64,000 nucleotides of DNA from Flabesymbios commensalis (taxonomy: Eukaryota; Annelida; Polychaeta; Terebellida; Flabelligeridae): the NCBI GenBank assembly GCA_964017125.1, contig OZ024912.1, positions 79,976,649-80,040,648 on the forward strand, in the 5' to 3' direction. Numbering within the stretch: the first letter of the stretch is position 1; each line of letters begins with the position of its first letter. The position numbers and the translations under genes are program-made. This document shows, piece by piece, positions 49,924-63,039 of the stretch. The notes below the pieces were generated by a model. That model saw nothing but the letters and a program-made list of their open reading frames with translations, made no database searches and was not told the DNA's origin.

Positions 49924-50967
49924 GTGTAAATGAATAACTTTTAAAAATATTCAATCAAATTTCACACTAATCTCATTTATAACTTTTGAAGTACTCAATC
50001 AAACTTCGCCAAATTTACGATAAAGTTGCCATAATATCAGCCGATGATGCCTGCAAAATTACATGGAAAACGGTTGAGAATTGACGTGTCAATTGACGTC
50101 TAAATGAATAACTTTTAAAAATATTCAATCAAATTTCACACTAATCTCATTAATAACTTTTGAAGTACTCAATCAAACTTTGCCAAATTTACAGCAAAGT
50201 TGCAATAATACCAGCCGATGGTGCCTGCAAAATTACATAGAAAACGGTTGAGAATTGACGTCTGAATTGCAGTCTAAATGAATAACTTTTAAAAATATTC
50301 AATCAAATTTCACACTAATCTCATTATTAGCTTTTGAAGTACGCAATCAAACTTCGAAAAAATTACAAGAGAGTTGCCGTAATACCAGCCGATGGTGCCT
50401 GCAAAATTACATGGAAAACGGTTGAGAATTGACGTCTGAATTCCAATCTAAATGAATAACTTTTAAAAATATTCAATCAAATTTCACACTAATCTCATTA
50501 ATAACTTTTGAAGTACGCAATCAAACTTCGAAAAAATTACAAGAGAGTTGCCGTAATACCAGCCGATGGTGCCTGCAAAATTACATGGAAAACGGTTGAG
50601 AATTGACGTGTCAATTGACGTCTAAATGAATAACTTTTAAAAATATTCAATCAAATTTCACACTAATCTCATTAATAACTTTTGTAGTACTCAATCAAAC
50701 TTCGCCAAATTTATAGGGATGTTGCCGTAATACCAACCAATAGTGCATGCAAAATTACATGGAAAACGGTTGAGAATTAAAGTCTGAATTGAAGTCTAAA
50801 TGAATAACTTTTAAAAATATTCAATCAAATTTCACACTAATCTCATTAATAACTTTTGAAGTACTCAATCAAACTTTGCCAAATTTACAGGAAAGTTGCA
50901 ATAATACCAGCCGATGGTGCCTGCAAAATTACATAGAAAACGGTTGAGAATTGACGTCTGAATTGCA
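49924..50967 (+). repeat. 6-monomer (1,044-bp) tandem duplication, copy 1
   Basis: Six monomers are repeated directly at 50,968. Shared tags: CATAATATCAGCC with GATGATG, CAGCAAAG with ACATAGAAAACGG, ATTATTAGCTTTTG (50,324), TCCAATCTAAATG, TTTGTAGTAC T monomer, and a following monomer that is not the usual N type. A related but older order is at about 42.97-43.98 kb. Confidence 0.88.
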
Positions 50968-52011
50968 GTCTAAATGAATAACTTTTAAAAATATTCAATT
51001 AAATTTCACACTAATCTCATTTATAACTTTTGAAGTACTCAATCAAACTTCGCCAAATTTACGATAAAGTTGCCATAATATCAGCCGATGATGCCTGCAA
51101 AATTACATGGAAAACGGTTGAGAATTGACGTGTCAATTGACGTCTAAATGAATAACTTTTAAAAATATTCAATCAAATTTCACACTAATCTCATTAATAA
51201 CTTTTGAAGTACTCAATCAAACTTTGCCAAATTTACAGCAAAGTTGCAATAATACCAGCCGATGGTGCCTGCAAAATTACATAGAAAACGGTTGAGAATT
51301 GACGTCTGAATTGCAGTCTAAATGAATAACTTTTAAAAATATTCAATCAAATTTCACACTAATCTCATTATTAGCTTTTGAAGTACGCAATCAAACTTCG
51401 AAAAAATTACAAGAGAGTTGCCGTAATACCAGCCGATGGTGCCTGCAAAATTACATGGAAAACGGTTGAGAATTGACGTCTGAATTCCAATCTAAATGAA
51501 TAACTTTTAAAAATATTCAATCAAATTTCACACTAATCTCATTAATAACTTTTGAAGTACGCAATCAAACTTCGAAAAAATTACAAGAGAGTTGCCGTAA
51601 TACCAGCCGATGGTGCCTGCAAAATTACATGGAAAACGGTTGAGAATTGACGTGTCAATTGACGTCTAAATGAATAACTTTTAAAAATATTCAATCAAAT
51701 TTCACACTAATCTCATTAATAACTTTTGTAGTACTCAATCAAACTTCGCCAAATTTATAGGGATGTTGCCGTAATACCAACCAATAGTGCATGCAAAATT
51801 ACATGGAAAACGGTTGAGAATTAAAGTCTGAATTGAAGTCTAAATGAATAACTTTTAAAAATATTCAATCAAATTTCACACTAATCTCATTAATAACTTT
51901 TGAAGTACTCAATCAAACTTTGCCAAATTTACAGGAAAGTTGCAATAATACCAGCCGATGGTGCCTGCAAAATTACATAGAAAACGGTTGAGAATTGACG
52001 TCTGAATTGCA
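50968..52011 (+). repeat. 6-monomer tandem duplication, copy 2
   Basis: This is the partner of 49,924-50,967. A CAATTAAATTTCAC variant starts both this copy (50,995) and the monomer immediately after it (52,039), which places the joint inside the monomer: the next monomer switches to CATCAATAAC and R type. Confidence 0.87.
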
Positions 52012-52532
52012 GTCTAAATGAATAACTTTTAAAAATATTCAATTAAATTTCACACTAATCTCATCAATAACTTTTGAAGTACGCAATCAAACTTCAAAAA
52101 AATTACAAGAGAGTTGCCGTAATACCAGCCGATGGTGCCTGCAAAATTACATGGAAAACGGTTCAGAATTAACGTGTCAATTGACGTCTAAATGAATAAC
52201 TTTTAAAAATATTCAATCAAATTTCACACTAATCTCATTTATAACTTTGAAGTACTCAATCAAACTTCGCCAAATTTACAGTAAAGTTGCCATAATACCA
52301 GCCGATGATGCCTGCAAAATTACATGAAAAACGGTTGAGAATTGACGTGTCAATTGACGTCTAAATGAATAACTATTAAAAAAATTAAATCAAATTTCAC
52401 ACTAATCTCATTAATAACTTTTGCAGTACTCAATCAAACTTCGCCAAATTTACAGGAAAGTTGCCATAAAACCAGCCGATGGTGCCTGCAAAATTACATG
52501 GAAAACGGTTGAGAATTGACGGGTCAATTGAC

Positions 52533-53994
52533 GTCTAAATGAATAACTTTTAAACATATTCAATCAAATTTCACACTAATCTCATTAATAACTTTTGAAG
52601 TACTCAATCAAACTTCGCCAAATTTACGATAAAGTTGCCATAATACCAGCCGATGATGCCTGCAAAATTACATGGAAAACGGTTGAGAATTGACGTGTCA
52701 ATTGACGTCTAAATGAATAACTTTTAAAAATATTCAATCAAATTTCACACTAATCTCATCAATAACTTTTGAAGTACGCAATCAAACTTCGAAAAAATTA
52801 CAAGAGAGTTGCCGTAATACCAGCCGATGGTGCCTGCAAAATTACATGGAAAACGGTTTAGAATTGACGTGTCAATTGACGTCTAAATGAATAACTTTTA
52901 AAAATATTCAATCAAATTTCACACTAATCTCATTTATAACTTTTGAAGTACTCAATCAAACTTCGCCAAATTTACGATAAAGTTGCCATAATACCAGCCG
53001 ATGATGCCTGCAAAATTACATGGAAAACGGTTGAGAATTGACGTGTCAATTGACGTCTAAATGAATAACTTTTAAAAATATTCAATCAAATTTCACACTA
53101 ATCTCATTAATACCTTTTGAAGTACTCAATCAAACTTTGCCAAATTTACAGGAAAGTTGCAATAATACCAGCCGATGGTGCCTGCAAAATTACATAGAAA
53201 ACGGTTGAGAATTGACGTCTGAATTGCAGTCTAAATGAATAACTTTTAAAAATATTCAATCAAATTTCACACTAATCTCATTATTAACTTTTGAAGTACG
53301 CAATCAAACTTCGAAAAAATTACAAGAGAGTTGCCGTAATACCAGCCGATGGTGCCTGCAAAATTACATGGAAAACGCTTTAGAATTGACGTGTCAATTG
53401 ACGTCTAAATGAATAACTTTTAAAAATATTCAATCAAATTTCACACTAATCTCATTTATAACTTTTGAAGTACTCAATCAAACTTCGCCAAATTTACGAT
53501 AAAGTTGCCATAATACCAGCCGATGATGCCTGCAAAATTACATGGAAAACGGTTGAGAATTGACGTGTCAATTGACGTCTAAATGAATAACTTTTAAAAA
53601 TATTCAATCAAATTTCACACTAATCTCATTAATAACTTTTGAAGTACTCAATCAAACTTTGCCAAATTTACAGGAAAGTTGCAATAATACCAGCCGATGG
53701 TGCCTGCAAAATTACATAGAAAACGGTTGAGAATTGACGTCTGAATTGCAGTCTAAATGAATAACTTTTAAAAATATTCTATCAAATTTCACACTAATCT
53801 CATTATTAACTTTTGAAGTACGCAATCAAACTTCGAAAAAATTACAAGAGAGTTGCCGTAATACCAGCCGATGGTGCCTGCAAAATTACATGGAAAACGG
53901 TTGAGAATTGACGTCTGAATTCCAGTCTAAATGAATAACTTTTAAAAATATTCAATCAAATTTCACACTAATCTCATTAATAACTTTTGAAGTA
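52533..53994 (+). repeat. Block in 13-monomer register, copy 1, containing a 3-monomer repeat
   Basis: This block matches 54,795-56,256 at exactly 2,262 bp (13 x 174). Inside it, the trimer CATTTATA/ACGATAAAG, TTTGCC/GCAATAA/ACATAG and ATTATTAAC/R occurs twice (52,881-53,402 and 53,403-53,924), a 522-bp unit. Private variants here are GACGGGTC (52,519), TAATACCTTTTG (53,110), AACGCTTTAG (53,375) and ATTCTATC (53,776). Confidence 0.87.
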
Positions 53995-54794
53995 CTCAAT
54001 CAAACTTTGCCAAATTTACTGGAAAGTTGCAATAATACCAGCCGATGGTGCCTGCAAAATTACATAGAAAACGGTTGAGAATTGACGTCTGAATTGCAGT
54101 CTAAATGAATAACTTTTAAAAATATTCAATCAAATTTCACACTAATCTCATTATTAGCTTTTGAAGTACGCAATCAAACTTCGAAAAAATTACAAGAGAG
54201 TTGCCGTAATACCAGCCGATGGTGCCTTCAAAATTACATGGAAAACGGTTGAGAATTGACGTCTGAATTCCAATCTAAATGAATAACTTTTAAAAATATT
54301 CAATCAAATTTCACACTAATCTCATTAATAACTTTTGAAGTACGCAATCAAACTTCGAAAAAATTACAAGAGAGTTGCCGTAATACCAGCCGATGGTGCC
54401 TGCAAAATTACATGGAAAACGGTTGAGAATTGACGTGTCAATTGACGTCTAAATGAATAACTTTTAAAAATATTCAATCAAATTTCACACTAATCTCATT
54501 AATAACTTTTGTAGTACTCAATCAAACTTCGCCAAATTTATAGGGATGTTGCCGTAATACCAACCAATAGTGCATGCAAAATTACATGGAAAACGGTTGA
54601 GAATTAAAGTCTGAATTGAAGTCTAAATGAATAACTTTTAAAAATATTCAATCAAATTTTACGCTAATCTCATTAATAACTTTTGAAGTACTTAATTAAA
54701 CTTCGCCAAATTTACAGGGATGGTGCCGTAATACCAGCCGATGGTGTCTGCAAAATTAAGTGGAAAACGGTTGAGAATTGACGTCTGAATTGCA

Positions 54795-56256
54795 GTCTAA
54801 ATGAATAACTTTTAAAAATATTCAATCAAATTTCACACTAATCTCATTAATAACTTTTGAAGTACTCAATCAAACTTCGCCAAATTTACGATAAAGTTGC
54901 CATAATACCAGCCGATGATGCCTGCAAAATTACATGGAAAACGGTTGAGAATTGACGTGTCAATTGACGTCTAAATGAATAACTTTTAAAAATATTCAAT
55001 CAAATTTCACACTAATCTCATCAATAACTTTTGAAGTACGCAATCAAACTTCGAAAAAATTACAAGAGAGTTGCCGTAATACCAGCCGATGGTGCCTGCA
55101 AAATTACATGGAAAACGGTTTAGAATTGACGTGTCAATTGACGTCTAAATGAATAACTTTTAAAAATATTCAATCAAATTTCACACTAATCTCATTTATA
55201 ACTTTTGAAGTACTCAATCAAACTTCGCCAAATTTACGATAAAGTTGCCATAATACCAGCCGATGATGCCTGCAAAATTACATGGAAAACGGTTGAGAAT
55301 TGACGTGTCAATTGACGTCTAAATGAATAACTTTTAAAAATATTCAATCAAATTTCACACTAATCTCATTAATAACTTTTGAAGTACTCAATCAAACTTT
55401 GCCAAATTTACAGGAAAGCTGCAATAATACCAGCCGATGGTGCCTGCAAAATTACATAGAAAACGGTTGAGAATTGACGTCTGAATTGCAGTCTAAATGA
55501 ATAACTTTTAAAAATATTCAATCAAATTTCACACTAATCTCATTATTAACTTTTGAAGTACGCAATCAAACTTCGAAAAAATTACAAGAGAGTTGCCGTA
55601 ATACCAGCCGATGGTGCCTGCAAAATTACATGGAAAACGGTTTAGAATTGACGTGTCAATTGACGTCTAAATGAATAACTTTTAAAAATATTCAATCAAA
55701 TTTCACACTAATCTCATTTATAACTTTTGAAGTACTCAATCAAACTTCGCCAAATTTACGATAAAGTTGCCATAATACCAGCCGATGATGCCTGCAAAAT
55801 TACATGGAAAACGGTTGAGAATTGACGTGTCAATTGACGTCTAAATGAATAACTTTTAAAAATATTCAATCAAATTTCACACTAATCTCATTAATAACTT
55901 TTGAAGTACTCAATCAAACTTTGCCAAATTTACAGGAAAGTTGCAATAATACCAGCCGATGGTGCCTGCAAAATTACATAGAAAACGGTTGAGAATTGAC
56001 GTCTGAATTGCAGTCTAAATGAATAACTTTTAAAAATATTCAATCAAATTTCACACTAATCTCATTATTAACTTTTGAAGTACGCAATCAAACTTCGAAA
56101 AAATTACAAGAGAGTTGCCGTAATACCAGCCGATGGTGCCTGCAAAATTACATGGAAAACGGTTGAGAATTGACGTCTGAATTCCAGTCTAAATGAATAA
56201 CTTTTAAAAATATTCAATCAAATTTCACACTAATCTCATTAATAACTTTTGAAGTA
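54795..56256 (+). repeat. Block in 13-monomer register, copy 2
   Basis: This is the partner of 52,533-53,994, also with the 522-bp trimer twice (55,143-55,664 and 55,665-56,186). It diverges at 56,256, where TACGCAATC/CGAAAAAATTACCAGAG replaces the TACTCAATC/TTTGCC of copy 1. It has an AAAGCTGC variant near 55,416. Confidence 0.87.
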
Positions 56257-56457
56257 CGCAATCAAACTTCGAAAAAATTACCAGAGAGTTGACGTAATAC
56301 CAGCCGATGGTGCCTGCAAAATTACATGGAAACCGGTTGAGAATTGACGTGTCAATTGACGTCTAAATGAATAACTTTCAAAAATATTCAATCAAATTTC
56401 ACACTAATCTCATTAATAACTTTTGAAGTACTTAATTAAACTTCGCCAAATTTACAG

Positions 56458-57326
56458 TAAAGTTGCCATAATACCAGCCGATGGTGCCTGCGAAATTACA
56501 TGGAAAACGGTTGAGAATTGACGTGTCAATTGACGTCTAAATGAATGACTTTTAAACATATTGAATCAAATTTCACACTAATCTCATTAATAACTTTTGA
56601 AGTACTCAATCAAACATCGCCAAATTTACAGGAACGTTGCCATAATACCAGCCGATGGTGCCTGCAAAATTACATGGAACACGGTTGAGAATTGACGTGT
56701 CAATTGACGTCAAATGAATAACTTTTAAAAATATTCAATCAAATTTCACACTAATCTCATTAATAATTTTTGAAGTACTCAATCAAACATCGCTAAATTT
56801 ACAGGAAAGTTGCCATAAAACCAGCCGATGTTGCCTGCAAAATTACATGGAAAACTGTTGAGAATTGACGTGTCAATTGACGTCTAAATGAATAACTTTT
56901 AAAAATATTCAATCAAATTTCACACTAATCTCATTAATAACTTTTGAAGTACTCAATCAAACTTTGCCAAATTTATAGGGATGTTGCTGTAATACCAACC
57001 AATAGTGCATGCAAAATTACATGGAAAACGGTTGAGAATTAACGTCTGAATTGAAGTCTAAATGAATAACTTTTAAAAATATTCAATCAAATTTCACACT
57101 AATCTCATTTATAACTTTTGAAGTACTCAATCAAACTTCGCCAAATTTACGATAAAGTTGCCATAATACCAGCCGATGATGCCTGCAAAATTACATGGAA
57201 AACGGTTGAGAATTGACGTGTCAATTGACGTCTAAATGAATAACTATTAAAAAAATTAAATCAAATTTCACATTAATCTCATTAATAACTTTAGCAGTAC
57301 TCAATCAAACTTCGCCAAATTTACAG
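56458..57326 (+). repeat. 5-monomer (869-bp) tandem duplication, copy 1
   Basis: This block is repeated directly at 57,327. Shared tags: GAATGACTTTTAAACATATT, one-base-short GACGTCAAATG (56,709), CATCGCTAAATTT, CCGATGTTGCC with AAAACTGTTG, and a T monomer followed by CATTTATA/ACGATAAAG. The joint lies in CCAAATTTACAG|TAAAG within the monomer starting 57,230, whose left half is CTATTAAA type and right half the GATGGTGCCTGCG type. Confidence 0.9.
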
Positions 57327-58195
57327 TAAAGTTGCCATAATACCAGCCGATGGTGCCTGCGAAATTACATGGAAAACGGTTGAGAATTGACGTGTCAATT
57401 GACGTCTAAATGAATGACTTTTAAACATATTCAATCAAATTTCACACTAATCTCATTAATAACTTTTGAAGTACTCAATCAAACATCGCCAAATTTACAG
57501 GAACGTTGCCATAATACCAGCCGATGGTGCCTGCAAAATTACATGGAACACGGTTGAGAATTGACGTGTCAATTGACGTCAAATGAATAACTTTTAAAAA
57601 TATTCAATCAAATTTCACACTAATCTCATTAATAATTTTTGAAGTACTCAATCAAACATCGCTAAATTTACAGGAAAGTTGCCATAAAACCAGCCGATGT
57701 TGCCTGCAAAATTACATGGAAAACTGTTGAGAATTGACGTGTCAATTGACGTCTAAATGAATAACTTTTAAAAATATTCAATCAAATTTCACACTAATCT
57801 CATTAATAACTTTTGAAGTACTCAATCAAACTTTGCCAAATTTATAGGGATGTTGCTGTAATACCAACCAATAGTGCATGCAAAATTACATGGAAAACGG
57901 TTGAGAATTAACGTCTGAATTGAAGTCTAAATGAATAACTTTTAAAAATATTCAATCAAATTTCACACTAATCTCATTTATAACTTTTGAAGTACTCAAT
58001 CAAACTTCGCCAAATTTACGATAAAGTTGCCATAATACCAGCCGATGATGCCTGCAAAATTACATGGAAAACGGTTGAGAATTGACGTGTCAATTGACGT
58101 CTAAATGAATAACTATTAAAAAAATTAAATCAAATTTCACATTAATCTCATTAATAACTTTAGCAGTACTCAATCAAACTTCGCCAAATTTACAG
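57327..58195 (+). repeat. 5-monomer tandem duplication, copy 2
   Basis: This is the partner of 56,458-57,326. The first copy has TATTGAATC near 56,558 where this one has TATTCAATC. The right edge falls in the CTATTAAA monomer at 58,099, which continues as CAGGAAAG and AAAAGCAGCC. Both copies keep the one-base-short GACGTCAAATG. Confidence 0.88.
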
Positions 58196-58272
58196 GAAAG
58201 TTGCCATAAAAGCAGCCGATGGTGCCTGCAAAATTACATGGAAAACGGTTGAGAATTGACGTGTCAATTTAC

Positions 58273-61200
58273 GTCTAAATGAATAACTTTTAAAAATATT
58301 CAATCAAATTTCACACTAATCTCATTAATAACTTTTGAAGTACTCAATCAAACTTCGCCAAATTTATAGGGATGTTGCCGTAATACCAACCAATAGTGCA
58401 TGCAAAATTACATGGAAAACGGTTGAGAATTAACGTCTGAATTGAAGTCTAAATGAATAACTTAAAAATATTTAATCAAATTTCACGCTAATCTCATTAA
58501 TAACTTTTGAAGTACTCAATTAAACTTCGCCAAATTTACAGGGATGGTGCCGTAATACCGGCCGATGGTGTCTGCAAAATTAAATGGAAAACGGTTGAGA
58601 ATTGACTACTGAATTGCAGTCTAAATGAATAACTTTTAAAAATATTCAATCAAATTTCACACTAATCTCATTATTAACTTTTGAAGTACGCAATCAAACT
58701 TCGAAAACAATACAAGAGAGTTGCCGTAATACCAGCCGATGGTGCCTGCAAAATTACATGGAAAACGGTTGAGAATTGACGTCTGAATTGCAGTCTAAAT
58801 GAATAACTTTTAAAAATATTCAATCAAATTTCACACTAATCTCATTAATAACTTTTGAAGTACTCAATCAAACTTCGCCAAATTTACAGTAAAGTTGCCA
58901 TAATACCAGCCGATGATGCCTGCAAAATTACATGGAAAACGGTTGAGAATTAACGTCTGAATTGAAGTCTAAATGAATAACTTTTAAAAATATTTAATCA
59001 AATTTCACGCTAATCTCATTAATAACTTTTGAAGTATTCAATTAAACTTCGCCAAATTTACAGGGATGGTGCCGTAATACCGGCCTATGGTGTCTGCAAA
59101 ATTACATGGAAAACGGTTGAGAATTGACGTCTGAATTGCAGTCTAAATGAATAACTTTTAAAAATATTAAATCAAATTTCACACTAATCTCATTAATAAC
59201 TTTTGAACTACGCAATCAAACTTCGAAAAAATTACAAGAGAGTTGCCGTAATACCAGCCGATGGTGCCTGCAAAATTACATGGAAAACGGTTGAGAATTG
59301 ACGTGTCAATTGACGTCTAAATGAATAACTTTTAAAAATATTTAATCAAATTTCACACTAATCTCATTAATAACTTTTAAAGTACTTAATTAAACTTCGC
59401 CAGATTTACAGTAAAGTTGCCATAATACCAGCCGATGGTGCCTGCAAAATTACATGGAAACGGTTGAGAATTGACGTGTCAATTGACGTCTAAATGAATA
59501 ACTTTTAAAACTATTCAATCAAATTTCACACTAATCTCATTAATAACTTTTGTAGTACTCAATCAAACTTCGCCAAATTTATAGGGATGTTGCCGTAATA
59601 CCAACCAATAGTGCATGCAAAATTACATGGAAAACGGTTATGAATTAAAGTCTGAATTGAAGTCTAAATGAATAACTTTTAAAAATATTCAATCAAATTT
59701 TACGCTAATCTCATTAATAACTTTTGAAGTACTCAATTAAACTTCGCCAAATTTACAGGGATGGTGCCGTAATACCAGCCGATGGTGTCTGCAAAATTAA
59801 GTGGAAAACAGTTGAGAATTGACGTCTGAATTGCAGTCTAAATGAATAACTTTTAAAAATATTCAATCAAATTTCACACTAATCTCATCAATAACTTTTG
59901 AAGTACGCAATCAAACTTCGAAAAAATTACAAGAGAGTTGCCGTAATACCACCCGATGGTGCCTGCAAAATTACATGGAAAACGGTTCAGAATTAACGTG
60001 TCAATTTACGTCTAAATGAATAACTTTTAAAAATATTCAATCAAATTTCACACTAATCTCATTTATAACTTTTGAAGTACTCAATCAAACTTCGCCAAAT
60101 TTACAGTAAAGTTGCCATAATACCAGCCGATGATGCCTGCAAAATTACATGGAAAACGGTTGAGAATTGACGTGTCAATTGACGTCTAAATGAATAACTA
60201 TTAAAAAAATTAAATCAAATTTCACACTAATCTCATTAATAACTTTTGCAGTACTCAATCAAACTTCGCCAAATTTACAGGAAAGTTGCCATAAAACCAG
60301 CCAATGGTGCCTGCAAAATTACATGGAAAACGGTTGAGAATTGACGTGTCAATTGACGTCTAAATGGATAACTTTTAAAAATATTCATTCAAATTTCACA
60401 CTAATCTCATTAATAACTTTTGAAGTACTCAATCAAACTTCGTCAAATTTATAGGGATGTTGCCGTAATACCAACCAATAGTGCATGCAAAATTACATGG
60501 AAAACGATTGAGAATTAACGTCTGAATTGAAGTCTAAATGAATAACTTTTAAAAATATTTAATCAAATTTCACGCTAATCTCATTAATAACTTTTGAAGT
60601 ACTCAATTAAACTTCGCCAAATTTACAAGAGAGTTGCCGTAATACCGGCCGATGGTGTCTGCAAAATAAAATGGAAAACGGTTGAGAATTGACGTCTGAA
60701 TTGCAGTCTAAATGAATAACTTTTAAAAATATTCAATCAAATTTCACACTAATCTCATTCATAACTTTTGAACTACGCAATTAAACTTCGAAAAAATTAC
60801 AAGAGAGTTGCCGTAATACCAGCGGATGGCGCCTGCAAAATTACATGGAAAACGGTTGAGAATTGACGTGTCAATTGACGTCTAAATGAATAACTTTTAA
60901 AAATATTCAATCAAATTTCACACTAATCTCATTAATAACTTTTAAAGTACCTAATTAAACTTCGCCAAATTTACAGTAAAGTTGCCATAATACCAGCCGA
61001 TGGTGCCTGCAAAATTACATGGGAACGGTTGAGAATTGACGTGTCAATTGACGTCTAAGTGAATAACTTTTAAAAATATTCAATCAAATTTCACACTAAT
61101 CTCATTAATAACTTTTGTAGTACTCAATCAAACTTCGCCAAATTTATAGGGATGTTGCCGTAATACCAACCAATAGTGCATGCAAAATTACATGGAAAAC

Positions 61201-62355
61201 GGTTGAGAATTAAAGTCTGAATTGAAGTCTAAATGAATAACTTTTTAAAATATTCAATCAAATTTTACTCTAATCTCATTAATAGCTTTTGAAGTACTCA
61301 ATTAAACTTCGCCAAATTTACAGGGATGGTGCCGTAATACCAGCCGATGGTGTCTGCAAAATTAAGTGGAAAACAGTTGATAATTGACGTCTGAATTGCA
61401 GTCTAAATGAATAACTTTTAAAAATATTCAATCAAATTTCACACTAATCTCATCACTAACTTTTGAAGTACGCAATCAAACTTCGAAAAAATTACAAGAC
61501 AGTTGCCGTAACACCAGCCGATGGTGCCTGCAAAATTACATGGAAAACGGTTTAGAATTAACGTGTCAATTGACGTCTAAATGAATAACTTTTAAAAATA
61601 TTCAATCAAATTTCACACTAATCTCATTTATAACTTTTGAAGTACTCAATCAAACTTCGCCAAATTTACCGTAAAGTTGCCATAATACCAGCCGATGATG
61701 CCTGTAAAATTACATGGAAAACGGTTGAGAATTGACGTGTCAATTGACGTCTAAATGAATACCTATTAAAAAAATTAAATCAAATTTCACAATAATCTCA
61801 TTAATAACTTTTGCAGTACTCAATCAAACTTCGCCAAATTTATAGGGATGTTGCCGTAATACTAACCTATAGTGCATGCAAAATTACATGGAAAACGGTT
61901 GAGAATTGACGTGTCAATTGACGTCTAAATGAATAACTTTTAAAAATATTCAATCAAATTTCACACTAATCTCATTAATAACTTTTGCAGTACTCAATCA
62001 AACTTCGCCAAATTTACAGGAAAGTTGCCATAGAAGCAGCCGATGGTGCCTGCAAAATTACATGGAAAACGGATGAGAATTGACGTGTCAATTGACGTCT
62101 AAATGAATAACTTTTAAAAATATTCAATCAAATTTCACACTAATCTCATTAATAACTTTTGAAGTACTCAATAAAACTTCGCCAAATTTATAGGGATGTT
62201 GCCGTAATACCAACCAATAGTGCATGCAAAATTACATGGAAAACGGTTGAGAATTAACGTCTGAATTTAAGTCTAAATGAATAACTTTTACAAATATTTA
62301 ATCAAATTTCACGCCAATCTCATTAATAACTTTTGAAGTACTCAATTAAACTTCG
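58273..62355 (+). repeat. Less homogenised monomers toward the right end
   Basis: This stretch holds more private changes per monomer than the middle of the window: GACTACTGAATTG (58,604), CGAAAACAATAC (58,700), TGAACTACG (59,206), ACATGGAAACGG one base short (59,452), CAGATTTACAG (59,401), GGTTATGAATT (59,637), TAAATGGATAAC (60,361), CAGCGGATGGCGCC (60,823), ATACCTATTAAA (61,759) and ACTAACCTATAG (61,862). The CTATTAAA monomer at 61,749, the next T-like monomer and the AAGCAGCC monomer recur at 62,701-63,038. Confidence 0.78.
60358..60973 (+). repeat. Duplicated block also found at the right end of the window, copy 1
   Basis: This block matches 63,385-64,000 at an offset of 3,027 bp. Tags: TAAATGGATAAC, ATTCATTC, CTTCGTCAAATTT, AACGATTGAG, TTTACAAGAGAG in an N monomer, CATTCATAAC with TGAACTACGCAATTAAAC, GCGGATGGCGCC and TTTAAAGTACC. 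The offset is not a multiple of 174 because truncated monomers lie between the copies. Confidence 0.87.
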
Positions 62356-62700
62356 CCAAATTTACAGGGATGGTGCCGTAATACCGGCCGATGGTGTCTG
62401 CAAAATTAAATGGAAAACGGTTGAGAATTGACGTCTGAATTGCAGTCTAAATGAATAGCTTTTATACCAGCCGATGGTGCCTGCAAAATTACATGGAAAA
62501 CGGTTGAGAATTGACGTGTCAATTGACGTCTAAATGAATAACTTTTAAAAATATTCAATCAAATTTCACACTAATCTCATTAATAACTTTTAAAGTACTT
62601 AATTAAACTTCGCCAAATATACAGTAAAGTTGCCATAATACCAGCCGATGGTGCCTGCAAAATTACATGGAAACGGTTGAGAATTGACGTGTCAATTGAC
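62356..62700 (+). repeat. 684-bp-offset duplication around the truncated monomer, copy 1
   Basis: The sequence from CCAAATTTACAGGGATGG through the truncated monomer, a TTTAAAGTACTT monomer and the one-base-short ACATGGAAACGG recurs at 63,040-63,384. One difference is CCAAATATACAG near 62,625 (CCAAATTTACAG in copy 2). After the block, copy 1 continues into a CTATTAAA monomer and copy 2 into the TAAATGGATAAC block. Confidence 0.87.
62445..62527 (+). repeat. Truncated 83-bp monomer, copy 1
   Basis: The monomer reads GTCTAAATGAATAGCTTTT and jumps directly to ATACCAGCCGATGG. Monomer positions 20-110 (91 bp) are missing, including the second AATAACTTTT sub-repeat and the variable core. The joint shows only about one base of microhomology (A). 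The rest of the monomer, with cassette J1, is normal. Confidence 0.92.
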
Positions 62701-63039
62701 GTCTAAATGAATAACTATTAAAAAAATTAAATCAAATTTCACACTAATCTCTTTAATAACTTTTGCAGTACTCAATCAAACTTCGCCAAATTTATAGGGA
62801 TGTTGCCGTAATACCAACCAATAGTGCATGCAAAATTACATGGAAAACGGTTGAGAATTGACGTGTCAATTGACGTCTAAATGAATAACTTTTAAAAATA
62901 TTCAATCAAATTTCACACTAATCTCATTAATAACTTTTGCAGTACTCAATCAAACTTCGCCAAATTTACAGGAAAGTTGCCATAAAAGCAGCCGATGGTG
63001 CCTGCAAAATTACATGGAAAACGGATGAGAATTGACGTG

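Larger units (their letters stand above)
46274..58620 (+). repeat. N monomers two bases short (AACTTAAAAATATTT)
   Basis: Monomers starting at 46,274, 48,534 and 58,447 read AATAACTTAAAAATATTT where the norm is AATAACTTTTAAAAATATTT. They share CAATTAAAC, GATGGTGCCG and a CCGG(G/C)CGATGG core. The first two belong to the 13-mer pair; the third, about 10 kb away, shows the same lineage dispersed to the right. Confidence 0.82.
44360..62874 (+). repeat. CTATTAAA-type marker monomers confined to the right third
   Basis: A subfamily with AACTATTAAA(A/C)AAATTAAATC followed by TTTGCAGTAC or TTAGCAGTAC starts at 44,360, 46,100, 48,360, 52,359, 57,230, 58,099, 60,184, 61,749 and 62,701. I found none before 44 kb. 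Copies at 46,100 and 48,360 share AAAACAATT and TTAATATCATT. The copy at 57,230 is chimeric in its right half. Together with the absence of L monomers after 49.2 kb this shows a change of composition along the array. Confidence 0.87.

Noticed and set aside
62445-62527. 83-bp unit as a second satellite family
   Set aside because: Both ends match the 174-bp monomer exactly; it is an internally deleted monomer present only twice.
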